This document shows, in pieces, positions 34,025 through 45,385 of a stretch of DNA of 64,000 nucleotides. Each line of letters starts with the position of its first letter. Positions within the stretch are counted from its first letter, which is position 1. The notes below the pieces were generated by a model. That model saw only the letters and a list, made by a program, of their open reading frames with translations, did no database searches and had not been told where the DNA came from. The DNA is from Schistocephalus solidus (Eukaryota; Platyhelminthes; Cestoda; Diphyllobothriidea; Diphyllobothriidae). Both the position numbers and the translations under genes were made by a program. Location: contig WEDG01002483.1 of assembly GCA_017591395.1 (NCBI GenBank), forward strand, positions 1 to 64,000. The letters are read 5' to 3'.

Positions 34025-34110
34025 TAACCAAACCCCTAAAATTACCCCTAGGCTTAGCCTGTAACCGTAAACCTCAACCCCAATCATAATCTCTAAAACG
34101 AACACCTACG
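34025..34110. repeat. Degenerate CCCTAA-like stretch, second copy
   Basis: AACCCCTAAAATTACCCCTA, then CCTCAACCCCAATC; same flavour as 11650-11735. Confidence 0.35.
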
Positions 34111-35029
34111 GGGCGTGACAGTGAATGGACGAAAGGGAAACGGGGAAGGGTAGCTTTCAGCAGTAAAGACTATGCTGAACTGCACTTCTGAACATTCTTG
34201 CAAACCAAACCGAAAATTAATTGAAGCCTTTGATTCGGATGAGAACTTAATCAAGCGAGGAAATGGTCGGGCGCCATCCTACAGTGTCCTACACAGCTAC
34301 CTCCATATTCGCATCACTGTCGCTTGTTACGTTGCGGTTTTTATCTCCGAATTTGGACACGTGCACGAATTAAAAGCTCAAAACATAATAAATAAATGGT
34401 CCTGACGATCTTAAAATGTCTTTCCCTACTCCCTATATGTTCAAGTGGGGTGTAGGGTACTATTTAGGGGAAGCACCACACAGATAGCATTTGGTCGCTC
34501 CATTTGTCTCGTACAGGTGGTGAATGCTCATGTGGCCACCTCTAACTGGTACCCAACTCTCAGCTGTGGCTCCTCGAAGTTGGGTTCTTCCCAGCGGCCA
34601 CACCCCGGGCAACCGTCACGACCGGCGGGCTAAACCAGGTGAGGGTCTCCGGTGTTTTGTGTGCCTCCACACCTGGTATGTCTGATTCCCGAACTTTCCA
34701 ACTTCCTTCTCTCAAAAGGTCCTATGGTGGGGGTGACAGCAGCCCCGTAGGCGGCAAAGGCTAACTCACGTCGTTCTCCCACTAAAACAAAACTGTGACC
34801 CATATTGGAGTTCGGCAGCCGTGTAGGATATCCGAGCAGCCCTATTAAGGGACAGCACTGCTTGCTTCCTCGCGGAGGAAGGGGCTAGAAAAGGTGCCCT
34901 AAACAAATGCTGGTTTTAACGGCTTCTGCAGCCGACCGCAGCTCGCAGATCGCAAAACACGCGGTCGTAAAACTCAAACAAGCAACAATACCCACGTCTC
35001 AATCCCCCCAGCCATACCCTCCAGGCTGC

Positions 35030-35720
35030 TCGGGTGAGAACACTCCCACTAGCAGCCTGGAATGTTCGTTCCCTTTAAGACAATCCTAGGAGCAAACCAG
35101 CAAAACGGAGGACTGCGCTTGTCGCACGGGAACTGGCGCGCTACAAGGTGGACATCGCTGCTCACAGCGAGACCCGATTCTCTGAGCAGGGTTAGCTGGA
35201 GGAGGTGGGTGCCACAGGGTATCAATGATCGCCTGATGAGCCTCCGCCTGCCTCTTCGGGGAGACCAGTTTGTCACCATCATCAGCGCCTACGCTCCCCC
35301 AATGACAAGCACTGATATGGCGAAGGACAAATTCTAAGATGACCTGAATGCCTTGCTGGCGACTGTGCCGAAAGAGGACAAGTTAATTGTCCTTGGTGAC
35401 TTCAATGCGCGTGTCGGCACGGATCACGCTGCCTGGCAGGGAGTGCTGGGTCCCCACGGTCTCGGTAGCATTCACGATATTGGCCTCCATCTCCTGCTGA
35501 CCAACACCTTCTTCTACCTTCCGACGCGGGAGAAGGCTACGTAGATGCACCCTCGGTATCGGCGCTGGCATCTGCTGGACTATGTTCTCGTCCGGAGGCG
35601 AGATCGACAGGACGTGCTGGTAGCCAAGGTGATCCGCGATGCCGATTGTTGGACAGATCACCACCTCGTCATCTCCCAGATGAGGCTCCGACTACAACCC
35701 CGACGAAGGCCCCAAGTTAA
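35030..35720 (+). pseudogene. Copy B endonuclease, broken
   Basis: Reading in pieces: [18 protein letters not shown] and TIISAYAPPM (beta strands of the EEP fold), then [18 protein letters not shown] (Asp-Phe-Asn catalytic motif) and WHLLDYVLVRRRD, ending DHHLVISQMRLRL (Asp-His motif). The N-terminal part that carries the catalytic Glu in copy C (ALSETRFSEQG at about 46115) is scrambled here by a deletion near 35160-35215. A stop at 35335-35337 and another at 35542-35544 break the frame. Confidence 0.85.
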
Positions 35721-35925
35721 GAGGCCGCCAGGTAAGTTAAATACACTTTTGTTTAATTTGCCTGCTCACGGTTTTGATTTCAGCAACCAAATAACCGAGA
35801 AACTGGAGGACCTGCATGCTTCATATGATAATGATACCGTGGAGACACGATGATGTCAACTGCGAAATGTCATTCAGTCCACCGACCTCGATGTCCTCAG
35901 ACGCGCACGTCATTAACACTAGGAC

Positions 35926-37486
35926 TTGTTTGATGAGAATGACGCCGACATCAGCAACTTACTCGCGGAGAAGAATGGACTACACAAAGCCTACATGGAC
36001 CTTTGGACTGATGCCACCAAAGCAGCCTTCTTCACATGCCGGCGCCTTGTACAGCAACGGCTGCGGGAGATGCAGGATGCTTGGATGATTCATAAGGCTA
36101 AGGAAAGCCAGGGGTATGCGGACCGCAATGAAATAAAAAACTTCTTAAATGCCATCAAGGCCATCTACGGCCCGTGTATCAATGTGACCGCACCGCTGCT
36201 CAGCTCTGACGGCACACTACTGCTGACAGAGAAATCGCAAAATCTGAAGCGCTGGGCCGAGCATTTCAGAAGTTTCCTTAATTGCTCATCAGCCATCATC
36301 GATGCTGCCATTGACCGGCTCCCTCAAGTGGACACGCACAATGACCTGGATCTGCCGCCTTTCCTACCAGAAACCACCCGGACCGTGCAGCAGATTTCCA
36401 GCGGTAAAGCACCGGGATCCGACGCAATCCCATCGGAAGTCTACAAACACGGTGGAACCCGGCTGATGGCAGAACGCAAAACACTATTCCTGGAGAAGTG
36501 GCGCTAAGGACAATTTCCTCAGGATTTCAAAATGCAACCATCGTCCATCTCTACAAACGGAAAGGGAACCGGCAAATCTATGATAATCACAGAGGCAACT
36601 TGTTGTTCAAAATCGCCGGGAAGATCTTCGCCCGTATCCTTCTCAATCGTCTGAACAGTCACCTAGAGCAGTCCCGGCTACCCAAACGCCAACGTGGCTT
36701 CCGCCGACACCGCGTTACAACAGATATGATCTTTGCCGCCCGCCAGCTACAAGAGAAGTGTCAGGAGATGCGAACTCACCTATACACTACCTTCGTGGAT
36801 CTAACGAAAGCCTTTGACACGGTGAATTACGATGGAATGTGAAAAGGCATGCAGAAATTCGGCTGTCCTGAGCGATTTACGAACATGGTGCAACAGCTTC
36901 ATGACGGGATGATGGCGCGCGTCACAGCCAACGGGATGGTATCTAAAGCATTCGCAGTGACCAACGGAGTGAATCATGGCTGCGTATTGGCTCCCTCCGT
37001 GTTCAGTCTCATCTTCTCGGCTATGCTGATGAAGGGCTACCGTGATGAGCAGCCTGGGATCCCACTCGCCCTCAGAACTGACGGGCACCTTCTACACAGT
37101 CGGCGTATGCAGGATTAACGCGCGTGTCTACTGGTACAGTCAATGATTTTCTCTTCGCGGACGACTGCGCCCTTAACACCGTGACGGAGGATGACATGCA
37201 AAGGAGCAATGAAATCTTCGCCGCAGGCTGCGCCGATTTTGGATTAACAATTAGTACAGCCAAAACGGTTGTCATGCACCAGCCGCCACCCAGCGTGGAA
37301 TACAATGCTCCTCGAATCAATGTCAACGGTACTCAACTCAAAAACGTGGAAACCTTCGCTTATCTAGGAAGCACGCTGTCGCGCAACACGAGAATCGATG
37401 ACACGGTTGCCCAATGGATCTCAAAAGCTAGTCAGGGCTTCGGCCGGCTGCAGGTCTCCGTGAGGAATTGCCACGTTATTCACTGA
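35926..37486 (+). pseudogene. Copy B reverse transcriptase, broken
   Basis: ORF 35926-36507 covers a coiled linker (LHKAYMDLWTDATKAAF) and RT0 (SSGKAPGSDAIPSEVYKHGG). ORF 36498-36842 holds VHLYKRKGN, NHRGNLLFKIAGK, GFRRHRVTTDM and YTTFVDLTKAFDTVNYDGM (motif A). ORF 36849-37118 has VTNGVNHGCVLAPSVFSLIF (motif B; the usual QGCVLAP Gln is His). ORF 37124-37486 has NDFLFADDCALN (motif C, both Asp present) and FAYLGSTLSRNTRIDD. Stops at 36505 and 36841 and a frame change near 37119 inactivate it. Confidence 0.9.
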
Positions 37487-38800
37487 ACATCAAACTGAAG
37501 ATGTACAAGGCCATCTTCTTGACGACACTCCTTTACGGAGCGGAAACCTGGAACGTCTACTCGAACCAAGCCAGGAAGCTGAATCACTTTCATCTCAGCT
37601 GACTCCCCAGTATACTGAAGCTGAGATGGCAAGACAGGATCCCGGACACGGAAGTCCTGGAGCGGACCGGAATCCTCAGCATCCACGCCATGCTGAGGCA
37701 AGTGCAACTGCGATGGAGCGGCCACCTGGTAAAAATGGACGACGAGCGACTACCCAAACGACTTTTTTACGGAGATGTCGCTACGGGTTCTCGCCGGCAG
37801 GGAGGTCAAAAACAACGCTACAAGGACACTGAAGAAATCGTTGAAGCAACTGCAAATCAACACGGCAACTTGTTTGGACCTCGCCCATGATAGACCGGCA
37901 TGGCGAAGATCCGTGAAGACTGGTTTAGCAATCTATGAGGTCAACCGGATCGCCGTCGCCAAGGCCAAAAGAGCAACACGAAAGTCACCAGCGCCCTGGA
38001 CCAAAATAGTCAATGCCCAAGCCCTACCAACATGCCCACGCTGTCAACGCATCTTCCGTGCCAGAATCGGCCTGGTTGAGCATCTTCGGACGCAATGCAC
38101 CAACAATCCGACAATACCAATTTCTACGTCAAATTCTGCTGACCCTCCTTCTGACTCCCCCACCCTTACTCATGGCATCAATTCCATTACTCCCACCATC
38201 ATAGAGACCACATCCCTCTACTCATCGCCTGTTACCCCAACCACCACCACCATCAGCGATGGGGAATCTCTCCTAAGCTGTCCTCAATCCGACCGCACAT
38301 TCACCTCACACATCGGCCTGGTCGGTCACTTGCGAATCCATCGTACAGAGACTGGTGAGCCAGTGCCCGGAGCAATAACACACAGCAGAGATCGCCGCCT
38401 CCACTACCCTCACTGTCCTTGCGCATTCAATCATCGCATGGGCCTTTTTGGTCACCTGCGCACCCAAGACAGCTGAATTCACCGCAATGGCGACAACACC
38501 GACACATCATGCACACCCTCCACTCCTGCCATTCTTACCGTCACTGCCACCCCCACTACCATGAAGGACAACCCTCTAGCCTCTACCGATTTCTCCTGCC
38601 CACACTGCGCCCGCAACTTCAACTCACACATTGGCCTGGTCGGTCACCTGCGAATCCATCGCACGGAGGCTGGTGAACCATGCCTGGGGCTCCGACATAA
38701 AATAAACGTGCCCGAATTCACTACTCACACTGCTCCCACACATTTACACACCGCATGTGCCTATAAGGATACATGCGCCTTCACGACAACCTGCGGTTAA
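37487..38800 (+). pseudogene. Copy B RT C-terminus fused to tandem C2H2 zinc fingers
   Basis: After the RT thumb ([18 protein letters not shown], then MLRQVQLRWSGHLVKMDD and YGDVATGSRRQGGQKQRYKD) comes a basic linker (NRIAVAKAKRATRKSPAP) and repeated fingers: 38028-38098 CPRCQRIF...IGLVEHLRTQC (C2HC), 38278-38342 with the second Cys lost (CPQSDRTF), 38402-38470 with the first Cys changed to Tyr and the last His lost, 38593-38661 CPHCARNF...IGLVGHLRIH (intact C2H2), and a decayed fifth at 38712-38790. Pro/Thr/Ser-rich spacers separate them. Fingers share an almost identical recognition helix. Frame changes occur near 37770 and 38475. Confidence 0.85.
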
Positions 38801-38889
38801 CCACCGGAGGCTAAGCTACATCATCGCACACTACACCAATACATCGACAACACCCTCACAATCACCATTTACCAGAATATATCGTGGTA

Positions 38890-39640
38890 TCCTAGAAACC
38901 GTGGCTTGGGAAGGTGCCAATCTGACGCTTAAACCAGACGACACCGTTGGCCCAGTTTATGTGCTGTGTGTGTTGCGTGGTTGACCAGTGGACTGGAAGT
39001 TAAACGGTGATGACTCCACCATATCCCCTAAGTAAATCCTGGTGTGCGCGTTATGGGGGCCAGGTCGTGCTGTTGCGCGCGCCGATCCTTCAGCCAATGC
39101 GCCCACTCCCACATCAGGCAACTGACCTGCTCGGACAGTGGTCTGATGGGTAGGGGTGGGGGAGAGAGTGAGGTCGACAGCTCAGCGCATTTTCCTCACT
39201 ATAAACAATCTAATGCACTTGAAACTATCACGGTGCGCTTAAAGCCGTGGCTTGAAAGGTTACCAACTGATGGGATAACTCGGACCGCCTGGTCAGCCCA
39301 ATTGTGTGTTTTGTGTGTAGTGGCTGACTGGCAGACTGAGAGTCAGGCTGCAATGGCTCCTTCTTAATGTGGTCTTTATGGCACACCCACTCCGTGGGAT
39401 CCGAACCAGGTGTGGTTGATCGCCCAGGGGCGGCTCCGGCCGCGCCAGCCACCTGCGCCCTCTCCCATCTCCAGTCTTCTTGACTGTCTTGACACCGGGC
39501 TCAGGTGGGAGAGGAGGAGAGAGTGCGGTAGCTGCAGCGCAAGGCTACTCTCACTTAAAACTAATTCACGCGCAAGTCACCGTCCCTGCACCACCTTGTG
39601 AGGAGCATACGGCGGACCTCGCCGAAATCGGCGGTCGAAC
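38890..39640 (+). repeat. Two diverged tandem units beside the LINE 3' end
   Basis: CCGTGGCTTGGGAAGGTGCC at about 38900 and CCGTGGCTTGAAAGGTTACC at about 39245 begin two related blocks about 345 bp apart. Each continues through a GTTGGCCCAG/GTCAGCCCAA step, a TGTGTGTTG run, and a GC-rich GCGCGCC/CCGCGCC...GAGAGAGTG segment. Related pieces occur at 31.3-31.7 and 32.4-32.6 kb. Apparent ORFs inside (39044-39761) are not supported as genes. Confidence 0.6.
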
Positions 39641-40296
39641 TGTCATATGCTCAAGTTGGTCATTCAATCAAGAAGCTCTCGAATGTTTAGGTTTTCTTGA
39701 ACGTAGTTTCTCCGTCGTTTACCAGTTTATCGTGATTGGCGCATATAAAGCTCAAGATTAAAATATTCCATTTACCTTAAGAGCACCTTTAGTGAGGGAG
39801 TAGCACATGTTTATGCCTTCGTTTAGCAATTCTGGCCACACTCTTGTTTGAAAACTTGATTTGTAACCTTGCGATGCACTTTAAAATGATCAGCCAACAG
39901 CTGCCAAAATTTAACCTGAAGGGCTTCAAGAAATCTTCTATAAAATGCCCATACGCAATCTCCCGATTGAAGTGCAGATTATTGGGGTTTTTAGCCTATT
40001 TGGAGAAAGAAGTCATTTCCCTATCTAACCACTGGGTCGTCGTATATTTATTTCGCCTCCCAGTTGACTTCAGTTTAACCTTTTGATTCGTTAAAAGCTT
40101 ATAAGATTACGTTGCATGGCTTCTTTTAACTTCTATTCAGCCGTGGCCCAATCACTGTAATTATTATTTCTTTGATAAGAAGTGTTCTATTATTCATCGA
40201 CCCTTGTATAAACCGAATTTTGTTAATCGGGCAATCTGCTTTCTATCACCCTTTTATTCAATTGCCGACTCCTGTATGTATGCCATTATTTTACAG
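39641..40296. other. Unassigned stretch, possible LINE linker relic on minus strand
   Basis: About 650 bp. The minus strand near 40160-40020 reads SDWATAE and basic segments that could be a decayed LINE endonuclease-RT linker, but this is weak. The plus ORF 39844-40086 shows no family. Confidence 0.25.
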
Positions 40297-40431
40297 ACGG
40301 TCAACTTGCGAAGTCTTCAGAAAAGTACAGGAGGAAGTGGGTCGGAGAATGACGTGGAACAAGCTAGCATCAAGGGATTCAGAGGAGAACGTTTGGCCTT
40401 GCCGAACGTTAAGGAACGTGTTGTCTTTCCG
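40297..40431 (+). CDS. Possible exon of unknown gene
   Basis: A good acceptor (CCATTATTTTACAG) and an acceptable donor (CCG|GTAAAA) enclose 135 bases of higher GC than their surroundings. In phase 0 the product is TVNLRSLQKSTGGSGSENDV and so on for 45 residues, hydrophilic and without a known domain. In the phase left by the 33285 donor of the ALIX-like gene it would read GQLAKSSEKYRRKWVGE then stop, so it could also be a terminal exon of that gene. Neither reading is proven. Confidence 0.25.
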
Positions 40432-41530
40432 GTAAAAAGTGCGCGTCTGAGGCTCCATATCTTCCAGTTCATAATGTCTGAATTTTTTTTTACAATTGCT
40501 ACATAAATGAAAAGGATATGCTTCTTCAACTCGAAATAGGATCATTGACGATGAGAAAGTTATGATTCGCAGACGTTCCTGTACAGTTATAGTTGTCAGC
40601 GAGTCTATGGAAGTGATTATGGGGTCCAATTGACACCGAGGTAGTCGAATGTGAATACAAAAGTGTCTGAAAAAATGTATGCGCATTTAATGTTTGGGAA
40701 GTATGAGCATTCATCTTTGCGAACTCTCTTCCGAATGTAGCCCTCGGTGGATGCCGTTTGAATAATTAGTTTTTCTATGTTTATATCACATAAAATTACT
40801 GCCTTATAGCATTTCGTCTCATTTTTTGGTTGGATAAAAATGTCAAAATAGATTTAATAAATTATTCTCAGCAAGAAGAAATGCCCTGATTTGCGCAATT
40901 TTCCCAAACAAAGAGTTGACATACAAACTTATAGTGTTGGTGCTCTGCTGGCATGCCAGTTGACTTTCGGCAATCTCATGGATAAAGCGCATGTGAGGGA
41001 GATCTTCCTAATCCCTCTGTATCTTTAGGGCCGAATTTTTTGTTTAGCATAGTAATTGCGTTATTGATTCTTTTGCTATATATTTGTCGTTATGAGAAAA
41101 ATACTGCAGAATGTTAAAAAATGTTTCATTTATCATCCACAGACCTTCAACAGGCTAATTCCGCAAACGCTGATGACTCTTTTACATCGGTCAGTATTCT
41201 AAATCCCATTTTGGTGACTTATCATCTTCCAACAACTGGGTATCCCTATCGGTCTGGCTTTCTCATTCCCTCCTGGGATTACACTATCGGATGATTTCTT
41301 CATTCATGCCCTGTTCAAACACACTGTTCCCTCTTACCACATATACTTGGTTTTGACAAGGAGGACATCGAATCTTTCTTCAGTATTTTCATTTCTGTGC
41401 CACTATAAACAATTTTGACTTAGTGTGTTATTATAAGTATATTTTTTTCTTTTGCGAGGTTTGTGACATAAAATGACAATTGCATGGTGTTAGTCGTCTT
41501 CCGGTAGACTGTTGCCTTTATTTTCCCGTC
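40432..41530. other. No gene seen
   Basis: 1.1 kb of AT-rich sequence. Short ORFs on the minus strand at 40291-40714 are shadows of the possible exon or chance. Confidence 0.5.
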
Positions 41531-41536
41531 TGTTAG

Positions 41537-42050
41537 CTAAGTTACCTGTACGTCAACGATGGTTAACCGATTGTTGACCCCTTCTTCCATAGTAAACTGG
41601 ATATCGGGAAAGATGGAGTTCCATAGTGTATCAAAAGTCTCTACTTCACTGTTTTTGATGATGACGAAAGTGTCGTAACGTATCAGTCCCAGAATTTCGG
41701 GGAAGATACCTGAAGACCAGCCGCTCGAGCCTCTGTGGCAATCATTCTGGATAGAGGTGAGCCCATTGGTGTCCCCTTCTTTGTTCGTAAACCTGACCGT
41801 TGAAATTAAAGAAAGTTTTACGACACAAGTCCAGGAGCTCGATGTTGTGCACTTATTTGAGCTCCTCATCGGTTTCATCGTATTTTTATTGGAGAAAACC
41901 GTCAAAAGTGTTGATAGCCAGACCGGTTGGAATAGAAGTGAACAACGAGCTCACGTCAAACGAAACCATCACGTTAACTGCCTCAACTTCCAGGTATTGG
42001 ATGTGAAACAAAAAGTCTTCAGCAGGCCTTACTGTCCACTCTAAATCCTT
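41537..42050 (-). mobile_element. Penelope-like element reverse transcriptase fragment
   Basis: On the minus strand, pieces in three frames give VMVSFDVSSLFTSIP (RT motif A of Penelope-like elements), FNGQVYEQ, KKGTPMGSPLS (the G-x-x-MGSPL motif B), then LIRYDTFVIIKNSEVETF and FPDIQFTMEEGVNNRL...VDVQVT. In intact relatives motif C is RYVDDTF; here two codons are missing so only RYDTF remains. The order SFDVxxLFTxIP - MGSPL - RYxDDTF - FLDVxV is diagnostic. Frameshifts and the motif C loss mean it is dead. The 122-codon ORF 41537-41905 is its longest open piece. Confidence 0.78.
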
Positions 42051-42184
42051 AGTTAGTAAATACAGTCACTGGCAGAGCCAGTGAAGAAAATTTAAAACTG
42101 CAATGACAAGGGAGACCGGAATGGTTATTTCTAGCTTATTAGCCGTCATCAGCAAGTGATACACGATCGCAAGTGTGGGACATT

Positions 42185-42260
42185 CACCGATAGAATTATA
42201 AATTAATGAATTAATTGTATATTTAAAGGCCCAGAGGGGCCCATCATAACGAGAACATGT
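42185..42260 (-). mobile_element. LINE 3' tail, inverted
   Basis: Reverse-complemented it reads GGGCCCCTCTGGGCC, TTTAAATATACAATT, AATTCATTAAT, matching the LINE tails at 165-230 and 61925-61980. No coding part adjoins it. Confidence 0.55.
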
Positions 42261-43320
42261 CTATTTCGTTGTGATTTGGAGCTCCATGTAGACCCCTATA
42301 GGCAGTCAACCAGTGAATAGTAATATATGTAGAGGGAGACAAAATTACCTTTTCGGGCTTATTAGACGTTAGAAGCCTATCTTACCCAAATGCAAATCTG
42401 CGGGACCTGGGTCAACATTCCGTGATGGGCACTAGTTCTTTAATCCAACGCCCTATCATTGATTCATAAACTCCTTGTCGTTCCGGTGTGATTGTTAGTA
42501 TTAAATATGTTAGGAGTACGCTGACAATCATGGAAGGGGGTCTGATTATCTCGTTGTGCCTTTTGGTTCATAATAGACCTGTCAAATGCAGTCAGACAAA
42601 GCTCGAGGATCGCAAAACACCAGTTTAATTTGCGTGTTCCGCAAAGTTGGGTATAGAAAACGCTAGCTGATTATGACTAGAAAGCTATAATTGGCCCAAC
42701 CGTCTCCTTTGCTATTTTTGATATTCTCCCTGTCCGACTGCCTGTAAAGAATATACAGTGAATCCCAGCGAGTTACTGGTCTAGTAGGCCCACAATCGGT
42801 TCGGTGAACACACATCATTTATAATATAAAAGCATTTTCAGTTTGCTGTATTTTGTCCATTTTTATTCTTACATGAAGAGACCCATGTTTTGACATGCAA
42901 ACATCGTTAAACACCTTTTTTAACGCAGTTTCGAAAGAAAATAAGAAACAGTATTGGAACATACTTTCCAAAACGATGTCACTAGAGACTGCTAAAAACT
43001 GTGCCATTTAAGAGTTATATCCTTGAATTTCTTCGGAGTCAAAGTTGCATAAGAAAAATTCGATGCGTTGCATGAATCAGTATTTTTTGAAATAAGGGGA
43101 TAAAATGGGATTAAGGTAGGAATCTACGATAATTTAAGCCTATCTGGCTGACGACCGCTAATAAACTAGAAACTACACCCTTGTATTTCTTGTCCTCATC
43201 AGTAATTTACTCTAAATGTATTAATATGTTCTGTTCAACTGCCTTAAATGGCTCTACCTTGGGCCCAAAGGCTCAATGGATGGCAGGAACTGAATTTCGA
43301 TCACACTAAATAAACTTATT
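42261..43320. other. No gene seen
   Basis: 1.06 kb AT-rich; only a chance 62-codon minus ORF. Confidence 0.5.
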
Positions 43321-43324
43321 TTTT

Positions 43325-44790
43325 AATCCAGTTCGCATTGAACCCAAAATATTCTGATCATTTGAAGAAACAACTTCTTGCACTTAACGAAGCCAAGTTT
43401 TCATGGGTCCTGATCAAGTACCACCGAAAAAAAATGAAGAAGCTTGCTAGCAAACTATCTAGACCACTCTCGTATATTTTCCCGTCATCCTCCGATCGAG
43501 GCATCATGCCATCTACTTGGAAATCAGCAAATATATACCCTATTCTCAAGGGTCGATCCAGAACCAGCACTAAATACTATTGACCGGTGAGTCTTACATG
43601 CATTTGTTACAAAGTGATAGAAAGGATCATCAAAAAGGCCAGCATGAAGTTTCTCGAAAAAAAACAACTTCCTTGTCAGTGCCCAACATGGATTTCGAGG
43701 AAACCACTCCTGTTTGACCAAAATGCTCTATTCGATGGAACATTCGTCCAGGTCATTGGTTGAGGAAACCAATTTTACTCTCGTTTACATCGTTTTAAAA
43801 AAACTTTGCTAAAGTTCCTCTCCGCAGGTTACTCTACAAAGTCCGAGAATCCGGAACAAGGGGGAAAATACTCAATTAGCTAGGAAACCTCTTGAAAGGC
43901 CGATCATAGTCCATTTGCATTGGCAATGCAAAATCAATTTCCATGCTGGTCGTGAGTGGTGTACTTCTGGGCTCCGTTCTTGGGCCATTTAATTTCTTCA
44001 TCTATGTCAATGCTTGTATGAATGGATTGGACAGCACGGGAGTCATGTTTGCAAACCAAATCAAGATATTGCAACCAATCGGATGATGAAGAGACTTTAC
44101 AAGAAGTACGCGACCACCTTTCTAAATGGTTCGATAAATGGCTGATGAAGTTTGCCTTTGAGAAATGTGCTGCACTGCGGCTCAAAACGAAGAAGGCAAT
44201 TACGATAGGTGACTACCATCAATACTTCCTAAACTGAAGGTGCCTGTCAAATGTATCCGAACAAAAGGACCTAGCAATCACCACTTTTCCCTCCTAATGC
44301 CCTCCGCTAAATCGGTCGGTGCGGCCAAAAGGGCGTCCAATATCCTGATTGCAATTACGGAAAAATTTTTAAAAAATACATGGGGCGTTTATTCATTCAA
44401 ACCTGGAATGTGGAATTCAGTCGTTGCAACCTGGGCTTAAAAAATTCCAAGCTGCTGGAAAAGTTTGAAAGGAGGGTAACACAAGTTGTGAAGGGTTTAA
44501 AGTCTTTATCATACAAATGCATACTTTACGCTCTTAACCTTCTCCCTCTTGAATGCAGGCAGATTCGAGGCGATCTCATATAGGCATACCAGCTCGTAAT
44601 GAATCAGGACTGCGCTCTACAATTCGAAGACTTTTTGCATTGGCCATAACTACTAACCTGCGTGGAAATCTTCTCATCTGGGTGTTCGTCACCACTCGTT
44701 TTCGCAGCGAGTTGTCAGTGCCTGGAATTGACTCCCAGAGAACGTCATACGGGTGGACACAAGAGACACATAAAAACATAAAATAAATTT
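43325..44790 (+). mobile_element. CR1-like LINE fragment, RT and C-terminus only
   Basis: 5'-truncated copy. 43338-43583 gives LASKLSRPLSYIFPSSSDRG, STWKSANIYPILKG (RT1); then in other frames PVSLTCICYKVIERIIKK, and near 43940-44085 VVSGVLLGSVLGPFNFFIYV and MFANQIKIL, where motif C FADD has become FANQ so both catalytic Asp are gone. 44240-44583 covers the thumb and C-terminal 'LNLLPLECRQIRGDL'. It shares NGLDSTG and ...IKILQPI with the minus-strand fragment at 62.9 kb, so both belong to one family. Many frameshifts. Confidence 0.8.
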
Positions 44791-44794
44791 ATAT

Positions 44795-45130
44795 TTGCTT
44801 GAAAAATACCGTTCATTCTTCCAGGAAGGCACTCTACATCATATCAAAGATTTGCACAAACATACAGATAACGGTGGATGACTTTGGCCTAAATCCCACT
44901 GTTAAAAACTCTATGTTCTTTCTATGTGACTATGTTACTCACTACTTTATTGTAACTGGAAGTCACTGCTTTATCGTACCAAGTCTTTGCACATACATGC
45001 ATATAACGGTGATATATATTTTTTGACAAGGGTTATCATCGGTCATTCAGGATGAATGTTTCTAGATTCCACCGTTACATAACCATTTTCTTTCTACGTG
45101 AATATGTCACTCAATACGTTGCAGTAACAT
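44795..45130 (+). repeat. Diverged direct duplication
   Basis: TTTGCACAAACATACAGATAACGGTG (about 44850) is echoed by a TTTGCACATACATGCATATAACGGTG block at about 44985, and CTTTCTATGTGACTATGTTACTCA by CTTTCTACGTGAATATGTCACTCA at about 45092. Two units of roughly 140-180 bp, strongly diverged. Confidence 0.5.
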
Positions 45131-45251
45131 GCATTTCAAATATAATATTGTAGGTTAAATATACTAAGCTATGCGAAGGAAGGGAGCGTGAAAAATCAAT
45201 TTGGAATTTTCTAATCGTATACAGGCTTCTCATTCAAGCTCAATATTAGAA

Positions 45252-45385
45252 GGGGGACCTAGTATCTCTGTTGGCTGGAGCGTTGGCTATGCTAAAGCCT
45301 TCCCCTTGTTCGCATGGGTTCAAATCCCATCGAGGCCCCCAATGTTTTCACAACCTCATCAAATGAATAACTCCACATGTTTATG
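45252..45385 (+). repeat. tRNA-derived SINE, copy 2
   Basis: Box B GGTTCAAATCC at 45317-45327 and CTAAAGCCTTCCCCTTG between the boxes as in copy 1; box A is decayed. The unit ends just before the 5' end of LINE copy C (45403). Confidence 0.7.

Larger units (their letters stand above)
33380..34440 (+). other. Probable 3' flank of the ALIX-like gene
   Basis: Contains a short dispersed repeat (33500-33595), AATAAA-type sequences near 33716 and 33801, and a CCCTAA-like stretch (34025-34110). The 77-codon ORF at 34172-34405 shows no family resemblance. Confidence 0.5.
34445..38860 (+). mobile_element. Zinc-finger-tailed LINE (RTE/CR1-like), copy B
   Basis: A 4.4 kb non-LTR retrotransposon: 5' leader (34445-35000), AP-type endonuclease (about 35030-35720), linker, reverse transcriptase (about 35930-37500), RT C-terminus (37500-37990) and tandem C2H2 fingers (38028-38800). 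The leader is shared with copy C (45403 on): ACACAGATAGCATTTGGTCG, then TACAGGTGGTGAATGCTC. Multiple stops and frame changes make it inactive, though the RT motif C is intact. It inserted downstream of the ALIX-like gene in the same orientation. Confidence 0.9.

Noticed and set aside
39044..39761. Several plus-strand ORFs of 63-107 codons
   Set aside because: They fall in GC-rich, stop-poor repeat units that also occur elsewhere; no domain.
41757..42044. Plus-strand ORF as a gene
   Set aside because: It is antisense to the Penelope-like RT, whose motifs are clear on the minus strand.
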